Assembly: GCF_044458865.1 (NCBI RefSeq)
Contig: NZ_JBITIH010000001.1
Location: 1 to 64,000 of the forward strand
DNA length: 64,000 nt
Source: Micromonospora_G sp044458865
GTDB taxonomy: Bacteria; Actinomycetota; Actinomycetes; Mycobacteriales; Micromonosporaceae
Direction: 5' to 3'
Part shown: positions 1 to 7,829 of the stretch, piece after piece
Position numbering within the stretch: the stretch's first letter is position 1
Layout: the number at the start of each line of letters is the position of its first letter
Notes under the pieces: model-generated
The model's input: only the letters and a program-made list of their open reading frames with translations
Database searches by the model: none
What the model was told of the DNA's origin: nothing
Program-made: the position numbers and the translations under genes

Positions 1-1211
1 CGGGAGGAGAACGGGGCCAACGACTCGTCCCGATCCACCGCACCAACAGTCAACGCCGACGCTGCCGTGCCGGGCGTACCGACGCTGTAATCCGTGCCCT
101 CGTTACCGGCCGCGACCACGAAAAGCGTGTCACTCTCGGCGGTGATCCGGTCGACCGCCTCGCTCAACGGATCGCCGCCCTCACCCGGGGTGCCGCCGAG
201 GCTCATACTGACCACCGCCGCGCCCTGTGCGGCGGCCCACTCCATACCCGAGATGATCCACGACTCGTAACCGCTGCCGTTGTCGTCGAGCACCTTCCCG
301 ACGAGCAGACTCGCACCCGGTGCCACGCCCCTGCGGGAGCCACCCGAGGCGGCGCCGGTGCCGGCCACCGTCGACGCCACATGGGTGCCGTGACCGTGGT
401 GGTCCGTCGCGTCCACACTGTCGGTGAAGTTCCGCGCGGCCGTCACCCTGCCCGCGACGTCCGGGTGGGACTGGTCGATGCCGGTGTCGAGCACCGCGAC
501 CTTGACCCCGGTCCCGTCATAACCGGCCTGCCAGGCCGCGGGGGTCCCGATCTGGGCGGTACTCCGATCCAACGTCGAACGGATCCGACCATCCAGCCAG
601 ATCTGACTGATCCCCGCACCCAGCGCCGGAGCGGCGGCGGTGCCCGATCGGACCGTGGCACCGGCAGAGTCGGCCGGTACGGTGGTGCGCCAGAAGTCGG
701 CCAGCGAGGACTTCCCGGCCACCAACGCGGCGCCACCGATACTCGGCAACGACCGGGCACCGGTCGTACCCGCGATCACGGCCCGGGCACCAGCCGGCTC
801 CCGATAGCGGACGATGAGCGGCAGCCCAGCGGAGTTCGCGTCGCCGTACCCGTTAGCGATCAACTCCTGCACATCAAAAAGATCCGCGTCGAGCGTTCCA
901 GCCGACACGTACGGCACCACATCACTGGGCAGCACCCGCAACCCACCATCGACCTCCACCGTATGAAAGGTCACCTGCTCCCGACCCGGGCCCGGACGCA
1001 CCGAAGCAGCGAACCGACCGGCTCCCGCAGCGGAGACTTCGACCACGTCACCCGTGATAAGGGTGACCTTGGAACTGGCGCCGGCCGGCCCAGCAGGCGG
1101 GGCAACCGGTGGTACGGCCGCCGGTGGCGCGGCGGAGGCCACCGGTGGGCCAGCGATGATCGCGAGTACGGCCGTCAGGACGACAGCCGTACGACGCACA
1201 TGCGTAGACAT
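1..1211 (-). CDS. Secreted S8 family serine peptidase (subtilase), C-terminus outside window
   Basis: About 403 residues are visible; the gene runs off the left edge. ATG at 1211 is preceded by AGGAG about 10 nt upstream, and the protein opens with an export signal (MSTHVRRTAVVLTAVLAI...). A propeptide-like section follows with the 'VTLITGDVVEV' block and 'LFDVQELIANGY'. The catalytic domain shows Asp242 in AVLDTGIDQSHPDV, His274 in HGHGTHVAS, and the oxyanion Asn in VAAGNEG. The catalytic Ser lies beyond the window. The layout matches the two other subtilases here (17449-21231 and 55971-59171), so it is one of three paralogs. It should be an exported protease maturing outside the cell. It is transcribed divergently from the surface-protein genes starting at 1509. 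Confidence 0.93.
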   Translation of the reverse strand, partial: MSTHVRRTAVVLTAVLAIIAGPPVASAAPPAAVPPVAPPAGPAGASSKVTLITGDVVEVSAAGAGRFAASVRPGPGREQVTFHTVEVDGGLRVLPSDVVPYVSAGTLDADLFDVQELIANGYGDANSAGLPLIVRYREPAGARAVIAGTTGARSLPSIGGAALVAGKSSLADFWRTTVPADSAGATVRSGTAAAPALGAGISQIWLDGRIRSTLDRSTAQIGTPAAWQAGYDGTGVKVAVLDTGIDQSHPDVAGRVTAARNFTDSVDATDHHGHGTHVASTVAGTGAASGGSRRGVAPGASLLVGKVLDDNGSGYESWIISGMEWAAAQGAAVVSMSLGGTPGEGGDPLSEAVDRITAESDTLFVVAAGNEGTDYSVGTPGTAASALTVGAVDRDESLAPFSS

Positions 1212-1434
1212 CGTGCGGACTCCTCGGGTTCAGCGGGACGCCATGGAAAATGTCGACAGCTGGGAGTCTGTGGCTTGATCATTTCCTCGTTCCACGTCTC
1301 GGGGTGCCGCAGAGGCGACATGGCGCCAAGTGGACATCCCGTCGCGGCTCATGGCGACGCGTGGCAGCACCTCTCCGAAGGATCGCGACAACGACTGCCG
1401 TCCCCCCGAAGATCCGTGGACCGCGCCACGTTCC

Positions 1435-1462
1435 TTGACAAGCAAATGAAAATCATTATCGT
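1435..1462 (+). promoter_or_regulatory. Promoter with candidate Zur box for surface-protein genes
   Basis: A perfect -35 TTGACA (1435-1440) is followed after 16 nt by TATCGT (1457-1462). Between and overlapping them lies TGAAAATCATTATCG (1447-1461), whose 7-nt arms match at 5 of 7 positions around a central C. It resembles the AT-rich palindromes bound by actinobacterial zinc repressor Zur, which stands out in this GC-rich DNA. Its place between -35 and -10 suits repression in zinc-replete cells. Zur assignment is inference; the paired site at 9496-9510 in front of the zinc/manganese-type transporter supports it. Confidence 0.7.
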
Positions 1463-1508
1463 TTTGGTCGAGGCGCGGGAGGCGTCTCTGTCCATGAAGG
1501 AGAACCAC

Positions 1509-2165
1509 ATGCGTGGGAAAACCACAGGGCTCGTCGCCGCCACGGCGGCGTTCACCGCAGGCATCCTGGCCTTCTCCGCTCCGGCGCAGGCCAGCGCCGT
1601 CACGGTGATCTCGCAGGGCCACGTCGACGCCATCGACGTGGCCTACGAGGACGGCGAGTGGGGCATCACGATCCACGACGAGTCGGTCGAACCCGACGTC
1701 GAACGCGACCCGGCCGACGTCATCCTGGTCGCCAAGCGCGGGGCGAAGACCACCGTGCCCGACGACCCGACGTACGCGTTCCTCGGCGCCCCCGGCGCCA
1801 GGGTCTGGGTGCTACCCGAGACGCAGGACACCGCCCTGCTCTGGCCCGGCCTCTCCACCGAAGAGATCGAACCCGGCGTGTTCGTCGGCGACAGCGTCCA
1901 GATCCGGTTCAGGCAGGTGCTCGGCCCGGACGGGGTGAGCGTCTTCACCACCGACCCGGTCGGCGCCCCGACCGTCCTCGTCGACAGCGAGGACGGACTC
2001 CCGGACGCGGTCACCCTGCCGGCAGGTGCGCACCTGCACGCGAACTGGGCGTTCGAGAAGGCCGGCGTCTATCGGATCAAGGTCGACGCGACCGCCCGGC
2101 TCGCCGCGAACGGCACCCGGGTCACCTCGGCTCCGGCCTGGATCACGTTCGCCGTCCTTTCCTGA
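1509..2165 (+). CDS. Exported choice-of-anchor M domain protein
   Basis: 218 residues. ATG 1509 has AAGGAG (1495-1500) 8 nt upstream, which favours it over the in-frame ATG at 1494. An export signal ending near PAQASA is followed by one actinobacterial surface-anchored repeat: 'VISQGHVDAIDVAYEDGEW' at the start, 'YAFLGAPGARVWVLPETQD' in the middle, 'HLHANWAFEKAGVYRIKVDATA' at the end. No LPXTG motif or C-terminal membrane helix is present, so it is probably secreted or held by partners. It is first in a three-gene + strand set (1509-4906) behind a candidate Zur-controlled promoter. A role in metal capture at the surface is inferred from the associated transporter; no biochemical function is known to me. 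Confidence 0.85.
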   Translation: MRGKTTGLVAATAAFTAGILAFSAPAQASAVTVISQGHVDAIDVAYEDGEWGITIHDESVEPDVERDPADVILVAKRGAKTTVPDDPTYAFLGAPGARVWVLPETQDTALLWPGLSTEEIEPGVFVGDSVQIRFRQVLGPDGVSVFTTDPVGAPTVLVDSEDGLPDAVTLPAGAHLHANWAFEKAGVYRIKVDATARLAANGTRVTSAPAWITFAVLS

Positions 2166-2214
2166 GACCGCCCGGACCGACCGGTTCGCGCCTCTGACCC
2201 CCGGAGGATTTTCC

Positions 2215-2868
2215 GTGACACTCAAGACCCGACTGCTCACCCTCACCTCGCTGCTGACCGTGGCGGCGACCATCTTCACCGCCTCGCCGGCGATGGCGGC
2301 CACCATCGAAACCGGGCACCTCGACGTGCTCGATGTCGACTACAACGCGACGAACAACACCCTCACCCTCGACCTCAAGACCTACGAGCCGGACAACGAC
2401 GACCTGTCTCCGGCCGGCACGGTGCTCCGGGTGGTGCCCGCCGCCACGGCCACGATTCCCAGTGGGACCGCGTGGCAGTGCCTCGGCCCAGCCGGAACCT
2501 CCATGTACGTGGCCCCCCAGACCCTCGTGTCGGACCGGCTCTACGCCGGTTGGAACACCGCCGACGTGCCGGCCTCCCAGGGACCGGTCAAGCTGGAACT
2601 GACCGCCTGGACCGGGCCGCCCGGGTCCCGCTTCGCGCTCTACACCACCGCCGGATTCCCCGCGACGCCCAGCTTCAAGCTCAACACCAACACAGCCACC
2701 GGCTGCCCGGTCTCCGTGTGGCCGGGCGGCATCGCCAGCGGTACGCACGCCCACGGCAACTGGGCCTTCTCCACGGCGGGCACCTACACCCTGACCTTCA
2801 GGGCGACCGCGCAAAACGGCGCCGGGGCGACCTCCGGCGCGGTCACGTACACCTTCCAAGCCGGCTGA
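2215..2868 (+). CDS. Exported choice-of-anchor M domain protein
   Basis: 217 residues. GTG 2215 follows GGAGG (2203-2207). Export signal (TLKTRLLTLTSLLTVAATIF...PAMAA) and a single repeat domain, from 'IETGHLDVLDVDYNATNN' to 'GTHAHGNWAFSTAGTYTLTFRATAQ'. Two Cys residues (in WQCLGPAG and GCPVSVW) could form an extracellular disulfide; the preceding paralog lacks them. No membrane anchor or sorting signal. It lies 49 nt after the previous gene in the same direction and is probably co-transcribed with it. Function beyond being a secreted partner of the anchored-repeat ABC transporter is not known. Confidence 0.83.
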   Translation: MTLKTRLLTLTSLLTVAATIFTASPAMAATIETGHLDVLDVDYNATNNTLTLDLKTYEPDNDDLSPAGTVLRVVPAATATIPSGTAWQCLGPAGTSMYVAPQTLVSDRLYAGWNTADVPASQGPVKLELTAWTGPPGSRFALYTTAGFPATPSFKLNTNTATGCPVSVWPGGIASGTHAHGNWAFSTAGTYTLTFRATAQNGAGATSGAVTYTFQAG

Positions 2869-2959
2869 TCGGCACCTCCGCGACCACGTCAACCGTGCGG
2901 GCCGATTCCACCCGGAGTCGGCCCGCACACCTGTTCACGAACATAGGGAGAACCAAGGA

Positions 2960-4906
2960 ATGTCAGGCATGGCGAGAATCCGACTCGCCGCGGCAGCCGC
3001 CCTGGCGACAGCGGCGACAGCGCTCGCCTCGGCGGCACTGCCCGCCACCGAGGTCATGGCGGCACCGCCGGAAAGCACCGAGCGAACCGTGATCAACGAC
3101 GTGCACACCGACGCCGTCGACGTGCAGTACGTGGACGGGAACCTGCGCCTCAAGACACGCATCGGCAACGCGCCGAACCACGTGACCGCCGACCCGAGCG
3201 AGGTCGTCTTCCAACTCTTCGACAACGAGTCCTCGGTGGCGGCCGTACCGGACCTCCCGGAGTACGCGTTCCTCGGACCGGTCGGTGCGCCGCTGTGGCT
3301 GGCCCCGATGACCCAGGTCGACGGGCTGCTCTGGCCGGGCTGGGACACCGAGAGCCTGCCCGGCGGACTCTTCACCGACAACGCCGTCGACCTCCACCTG
3401 CGGGCGGTACACGGACCGGGGCAGGTCGAGGTGTTCCAGACCGACCCGATCGGCATGCCCATCCGCAACTTCAGCTCGGCCGACCCGGCCTACACCTCGC
3501 TGCGCCAACCGGTGTTCTCACACGTACACGCCAACTGGGTCTTCACCGCGTTGGGGCGTTACACCCTCACCTTCGAGGTCACCGCCACCATCGCCGGTGG
3601 CGCGACACTGACCTCGGGACCGGTCGACTACACCTGGTTCGTCGGCGGCACCTCCGCCCAGGACGTCGTCGGCGCGCAGACCACAACCGTGGTCACGACC
3701 AGCCCGTCACCGTCGTCGGCGGGGTCGCCAGTGGCGCTGACCGGCGTCGTCGAACCGCCCGACGCCGACGGGTGGATCGAGTTTCTCGACGGTGACACCT
3801 CGCTCGGTTACGGCGAGGTCGGCGCCGACGGCACCGCCGAGCTCTCCACCACGACACTGCCGGTCGGCGAACACTCGATCACCGCCCGCTTCTCACCCCG
3901 GTACGGCAACGACTACCAGCCCTCGACGTCGTCGCCGGTAACCCACCAGGTCACGCCCGGCCAGGGCACCCCGCCCCCCACCGGGTCCCCCACCCCGACC
4001 GGGTCCCCCACCCCGACCGACACACCCACGCCCACTCCCACGCGCACCGGGTCTCCCGGTCCCACGCGTACCACCTCCCCCACCCCGACCACGGCCGCGA
4101 CGGTCCGGCCGACCACCGCCGCGCCAACCACCCCGGCCTGCGTGCCGACCAACCGGACGACCGGTGTCGTGTTGAGCCAGGGGCACGTGGACTATGCCGT
4201 ACGCATCATCGACGGCCGCCTCGTATCGCAGGTCAAGGACGGTACGACCAGCAACGGAACCACCTGGCGCAGCCCCGCACAGGTGGTGTTCCAGCTCAAA
4301 CCGGCCGCGGCTGTCAGCATCCCGCCCGGCGGGCAGTTCGACTTCCTCGGCACCGCCTCCTCGACCGTGTGGCAGATCCCGCAGACCCAGAACCAGAACC
4401 TCCTCTGGGCCGGTTGGAACACCGAAGATCTGAAGGCGTCGCAGGTTTCCGGACCGGTGACGTGGAAACTCAGCGGGGTGAGCGGCCCCGGAGCGGTAGC
4501 CGTCTACCAGCTTGACGCGTTCGGCAAGCCGGCCGTCGTCTTCAACAGCAAGGACGGGCTCCCGGACAGCTACGACATCGCCCTGGGTACGCACGCGCAC
4601 GGCAACTGGGCGTTCACGAAGCAGGGCGTCTACCGGCTCACCTTCACCCACTCGGCGAAACTGGCGTCGGGCACGACCTCTACCGACACCCAGGTGTTGA
4701 CGGTCGCGGTCGGCGACACCGACCCGACCGCGCTGCTGACGAAGACCACCGCGACCGGCTGCGGCGGCTCGGGTGGTCAGCTTCCCACCACCGGCACATC
4801 GCTGGTCAAGCCAGTCTCCGTCGGCGCGGGTCTGCTGCTGGCCGGCACCTCGATGCTCCTGGCCACCAGGACTCGTCGCCGCCGGACGGTCGCGGCCGAC
4901 AGCTAG
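2960..4906 (+). CDS. LPXTG-anchored surface protein with two choice-of-anchor M repeats
   Basis: 648 residues. Start at 2960 has GGGAG about 9 nt upstream. Order: export signal (1-35), first repeat (about 48-235, ending in HVHANWVFTALGRYTLTFEV), an Ig-like domain (about 240-330, 'GWIEFLDGDTSLGYGEV...GEHSITARF'), a Pro/Thr-rich wall-spanning linker built on short 'GSPTPT'-type repeats (about 331-395), a second repeat (about 400-590, ending in THAHGNWAFTKQGVYRLTF), the sortase signal LPTTG (608-612), a hydrophobic helix and an Arg-rich tail. It should be covalently attached to peptidoglycan by a sortase, which is not encoded here. As the only sortase-anchored member it may be the wall scaffold of the system. 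Confidence 0.9.
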   Translation: MSGMARIRLAAAAALATAATALASAALPATEVMAAPPESTERTVINDVHTDAVDVQYVDGNLRLKTRIGNAPNHVTADPSEVVFQLFDNESSVAAVPDLPEYAFLGPVGAPLWLAPMTQVDGLLWPGWDTESLPGGLFTDNAVDLHLRAVHGPGQVEVFQTDPIGMPIRNFSSADPAYTSLRQPVFSHVHANWVFTALGRYTLTFEVTATIAGGATLTSGPVDYTWFVGGTSAQDVVGAQTTTVVTTSPSPSSAGSPVALTGVVEPPDADGWIEFLDGDTSLGYGEVGADGTAELSTTTLPVGEHSITARFSPRYGNDYQPSTSSPVTHQVTPGQGTPPPTGSPTPTGSPTPTDTPTPTPTRTGSPGPTRTTSPTPTTAATVRPTTAAPTTPACVPTNRTTGVVLSQGHVDYAVRIIDGRLVSQVKDGTTSNGTTWRSPAQVVFQLKPAAAVSIPPGGQFDFLGTASSTVWQIPQTQNQNLLWAGWNTEDLKASQVSGPVTWKLSGVSGPGAVAVYQLDAFGKPAVVFNSKDGLPDSYDIALGTHAHGNWAFTKQGVYRLTFTHSAKLASGTTSTDTQVLTVAVGDTDPTALLTKTTATGCGGSGGQLPTTGTSLVKPVSVGAGLLLAGTSMLLATRTRRRRTVAADS

Positions 4907-4925
4907 GGCTCCCCGCACCACGAAA

Positions 4926-4972
4926 AACGACGCCGGGCAGGTACGGGTTTCCCGTACCTGCCCGGCGTCGTT
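4926..4972. terminator. Bidirectional intrinsic terminator
   Basis: A perfect 22-bp stem (4926-4947 with 4951-4972) with a 3-nt TTT loop lies between the convergent surface-protein gene and permease gene. On the - strand it is followed by a run of five T residues (4923-4927 read in reverse). It should end transcription from both sides. Confidence 0.9.
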
Positions 4973-4988
4973 CACGTTCCGACGCGGC

Positions 4989-5837
4989 CTAGCGGACGTA
5001 CCTGACGAGCAGTCCGTGCCGGGGAGCGAACAGCCACGCCACCAGGAAGACGGCGGTGAGAGCGAGCACGATGGTGCCTCCCACGGGCAGGTCCCACGAC
5101 CACGAGAGATACAGACCGATCAGGGCCGACAGGCCGCCGATCACGGGTGCCAGGAGCATCATCACGCCCAGCCGATCGGTCAGCAGCCGGGCCGCCGAGG
5201 CCGGGGTGACCAGCAGGGCCAGGACCAGGACGTTGCCGATCGTCTGGACCGAGATGACCACCGCCAGGGTGACCATCACGTAGAGCACGATGTCCAGCCA
5301 GAACGTCCGGAGCCCGACCGCGCGGGCCATCTCCCGGTCGAGGGTGACCGCGACGAACTCCTTGTGCAGCAGGAACGCGACCAGGAGCAGGGTGACCCCG
5401 GTCAGGCCCACGACAAGGATGTCCCGGTCCGGGATGCCGGTGATGGAACCGAACAGAAACTGTTGCAGCGAGCCGGCGTACCCCGGCGCCCGCGAGATGA
5501 CCACGACGCCGAGCGCGAACGCGGCGACGAAGAAGACGCCGATGACGGAGTCCTCCTTCAGCCTTCGGTTCTGCGAGAACACCGCGATCAACAGGGCGGT
5601 CAGCACCCCGGCGACGGTGCCGCCGAGCACGAGGTTGCCCGAGATGACAAACGCGACCGCGAGGCCGGGGAAGACCGCGTGCGCGACCGCGTCGCCGATG
5701 AACGCCATCCCGCGCAGGACCACGTGACAGCCGATCACCCCGCACACGATCGCCGACATCACCGCGATGAACAGCGCCTTGGGCAGGAAGGCCAGATCGG
5801 GGTTGAGCAGATCGGCAACGAAATCGACCGGGGACAT
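4989..5837 (-). CDS. Anchored-repeat ABC transporter permease (ZnuB/ABC-3 family)
   Basis: 282 residues from ATG 5837, one base after the stop of the ATPase gene, which makes this the likely start by translational coupling. A polytopic membrane protein with 8-9 hydrophobic segments. ABC-3 features include 'VMSAIVCGVIGCHVVLRGMA' near the N-terminus, 'GDAVAHAVFPGLAVAF', and 'VMVTLAVVISVQTIGNVLVLALL'. It forms the membrane channel of the metal-type ABC importer encoded by the four genes 9433-4989. The substrate is most likely Zn or Mn by family and by the candidate Zur box at the operon head. Confidence 0.92.
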   Translation of the reverse strand: MSPVDFVADLLNPDLAFLPKALFIAVMSAIVCGVIGCHVVLRGMAFIGDAVAHAVFPGLAVAFVISGNLVLGGTVAGVLTALLIAVFSQNRRLKEDSVIGVFFVAAFALGVVVISRAPGYAGSLQQFLFGSITGIPDRDILVVGLTGVTLLLVAFLLHKEFVAVTLDREMARAVGLRTFWLDIVLYVMVTLAVVISVQTIGNVLVLALLVTPASAARLLTDRLGVMMLLAPVIGGLSALIGLYLSWSWDLPVGGTIVLALTAVFLVAWLFAPRHGLLVRYVR

Positions 5838-5838
5838 C

Positions 5839-6609
5839 TCACACCCCCACGGTCGAGGCCGGGGCGGCGGCCAGGCCGAGCGCCCGCAACACATGGCTGC
5901 GCTCGCTCACCTGGAACGTCTCCATCCACACCTGACGGTCCCTGAGCTGCTCCGGTGCGCCGGTGGCGATCATCGTCTGGTTGAGCAAAGCCAGCCGGTC
6001 ACAGCCGTACACCGCCGCCGCCAGGTCATGGGTGGCCATCAGGACCGCACTCTCCTTCGCCAGCGCGGCGAACAACTCGCCGAGCAGTTCCTGCGTGGGC
6101 ATGTCCAGGCCGGTGAAGGGCTCGTCCAACAGAAGGATCCGCGGCGCGACGGCGAGCGCACGGGCCACGAGTACGCGCTGCCGCTGGCCGCCGGAGAGTT
6201 CCCCCACCGGACGGCGGCGCAGGTCGGTCAGGCGTACCCGGTCCAGCGCCTCCCCCACCGCGTGCCAGTCCGACACCCGGGGTCGGCGCAGCAGCCCGAT
6301 CCGACCGGTCCGGCCGGTCATCACCGCGTCCTCCACCGAGATGGGAAAGTCCCAGGTGAACTCGTGGCGCTGCGGTACGTATCCGACGGTCGCCGTACCC
6401 GCCTTCGCCGGCCCGCCAGCGACCGTGATCCGGCCCGCCTTGGCCCGGACCAGGCCGAGTACGGAGCGGAGCAGGGTGGTTTTCCCGGCCCCGTTCGGAC
6501 CGACCAGCCCCACCAGTTCCCCGACGTCGATCGTCAGGTCGACCTCTCTCAGCGCGAGTCGCCCACCCAACTCCACACTGAGCCCCTCGACCACCAGCAA
6601 CCCGCTCAC
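5839..6609 (-). CDS. Anchored-repeat ABC transporter ATP-binding subunit
   Basis: 256 residues. GTG 6609 overlaps the stop of the preceding gene by 4 nt. All ABC ATPase motifs are present: Walker A GPNGAGKTT (about 37-45), Q-loop in YVPQRHEF, signature LSGGQRQR, Walker B ILLLDEP, and the H-loop His in MATHDLAA. It resembles the ZnuC/MntB class of metal importers. Overlap with its neighbours indicates one operon with the binding protein, the anchored protein and the permease. Confidence 0.95.
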   Translation of the reverse strand: MSGLLVVEGLSVELGGRLALREVDLTIDVGELVGLVGPNGAGKTTLLRSVLGLVRAKAGRITVAGGPAKAGTATVGYVPQRHEFTWDFPISVEDAVMTGRTGRIGLLRRPRVSDWHAVGEALDRVRLTDLRRRPVGELSGGQRQRVLVARALAVAPRILLLDEPFTGLDMPTQELLGELFAALAKESAVLMATHDLAAAVYGCDRLALLNQTMIATGAPEQLRDRQVWMETFQVSERSHVLRALGLAAAPASTVGV

Positions 6610-7724
6610 CGGTCACCCTCCCGCCGCGCCGTCGCGGTCTCCTGCTCTGCGGCACGAGCGGTGTCCCGGTCTGCGGCACGAGCGGTGTCCTGCTCTGTGG
6701 CGCGAGCGGTGTCCCGGTCGGCGACGGGCCCGGTGCGGCCGGCGACCCGTTCCACCTCGGCCCGTCTCTTGGCGCGGGCACCCCGCACCAGCACCCCGAT
6801 CACCACGCCGACGAGCACCAGCCCGACGACGATGGTCACCACCGTCGCGCCGGCGGCTGCGGGCAATCCACCCCCTTCGGCCGGTGGTGCGGCTTCCGCG
6901 TCCGGCGCCGGGACGGCAGTGCCAGCCGCCGGGGTGGCGACCACCGGAAAGCTGGCGGCGAACGCGTCGTCGGTGCCGGTAGCGTCTCCGATCGTGAATC
7001 GGAGCACTCCGGTGCCGGTCACCGACCCGCCGTCGGCCAGGTCGGCGGAGATCTCCAGGGCCACCAGGTAGACGCCGGGCGTGGTGAAGACCCAGTTCGC
7101 GTGCGTGTGGGTGTTCGTGTCCACCCACAGGTCCTGCGGGAGCGTCTTCGTGGAGTCCCACAGCACCTGCGGGGCGCCGAGGTTTCCCGACTGGAGGTAG
7201 ACGATCAGGCTGCCCGGCCCCTGGACACCGGCGAGCTTCATCGTCACACCACGCTGGATCGCCTCCATCACCCCGGGGTCCTGGGTGTTCCAGCCCACCC
7301 ACACCACGTCCCGGTTCTGCGTCTGCGGTACGACGTACACGGGTGTGCCGGGGCGCTGGCCGAGGAACGCGTACGCCTCGTCGTCCGGAATCGGCAGTAC
7401 GGCGCTGTCCCGTACCCGGATCACCACGTCCGACGGCTGCCGCCAGACCGACGGTACGACGGTGTCGTCGTGTACCCGTACCGTCCATGTCTCGCCTCGG
7501 TAGTGCGGGCCGATGTCGACGTGCCCACTGTCCAGCACCACCCGCCCGGTGTCCTCGCGCTGGTTCGGGTCCACGGTCTGTTCCTGACGGTTCTCCGGGC
7601 GCGGGGTGGGTGCCGCCGAGAGGGGCTGCGGAGGTGCGAACAGGATCGCGGCCAGGATCGCGGCGGCGGCGCTGGCCAGCCGCGACGGGTACCGACGGCG
7701 GGCGGGGGTGGTGCCTCGTGTCAT
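6606..7724 (-). CDS. Membrane-anchored repeat protein of the ABC transporter locus
   Basis: 372 residues from ATG 7724 (AAGGA 6 nt upstream). Signal peptide (about 1-35), one choice-of-anchor M repeat ('VVLDSGHVDIGPHYRGETW' ... 'YAFLGQRPGTPVYVVPQTQNRDVVWVGWNTQD' ... 'NTHTHANWVFTTPGVYLVALEI'), an Ala/Pro-rich stretch, a C-terminal transmembrane helix (about 310-333, 'ATVVTIVVGLVLVGVVIGVLV') and a charged cytoplasmic tail with several 'DTARA' repeats. Unlike the + strand paralog it lacks LPXTG and is held by the membrane helix. It lies between the binding-protein and ATPase genes and matches the known 'ABC transporter-associated repeat protein' type. Likely an extracytoplasmic partner passing substrate between wall and transporter (inference). 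Confidence 0.88.
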   Translation of the reverse strand: MTRGTTPARRRYPSRLASAAAAILAAILFAPPQPLSAAPTPRPENRQEQTVDPNQREDTGRVVLDSGHVDIGPHYRGETWTVRVHDDTVVPSVWRQPSDVVIRVRDSAVLPIPDDEAYAFLGQRPGTPVYVVPQTQNRDVVWVGWNTQDPGVMEAIQRGVTMKLAGVQGPGSLIVYLQSGNLGAPQVLWDSTKTLPQDLWVDTNTHTHANWVFTTPGVYLVALEISADLADGGSVTGTGVLRFTIGDATGTDDAFAASFPVVATPAAGTAVPAPDAEAAPPAEGGGLPAAAGATVVTIVVGLVLVGVVIGVLVRGARAKRRAEVERVAGRTGPVADRDTARATEQDTARAADRDTARAAEQETATARREGDR

Positions 7725-7745
7725 CTCGGTCCTTGTCGTATTCGT

Positions 7746-7829
7746 CGGTTGAGGCACTCGGTTCATCCGTTGAGGCACTCGGTTCATCGGTTGAAGCACT
7801 CGGTTCATCGGTTGAGGCACTCGGCGAGT
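7746..7829. repeat. 21-bp tandem repeat, four copies, over a gene end
   Basis: Four units occupy 7746-7766, 7767-7787, 7788-7808 and 7809-7829; the fourth diverges at its end. Read on the - strand the unit is GAGTGCCTCAACCGATGAACC, with at most one or two differences per copy in the first three. The copy within the binding-protein gene encodes its last residues ECLNR plus the stop. The next three copies reiterate the coding end and stop downstream of it, up to the ribosome-binding site of the next gene. Confidence 0.9.

Noticed and set aside
4000..4080. Short repeats suggestive of a minisatellite
   Set aside because: They encode the Pro/Thr-rich wall-spanning linker of the LPXTG protein, a normal feature of such proteins.
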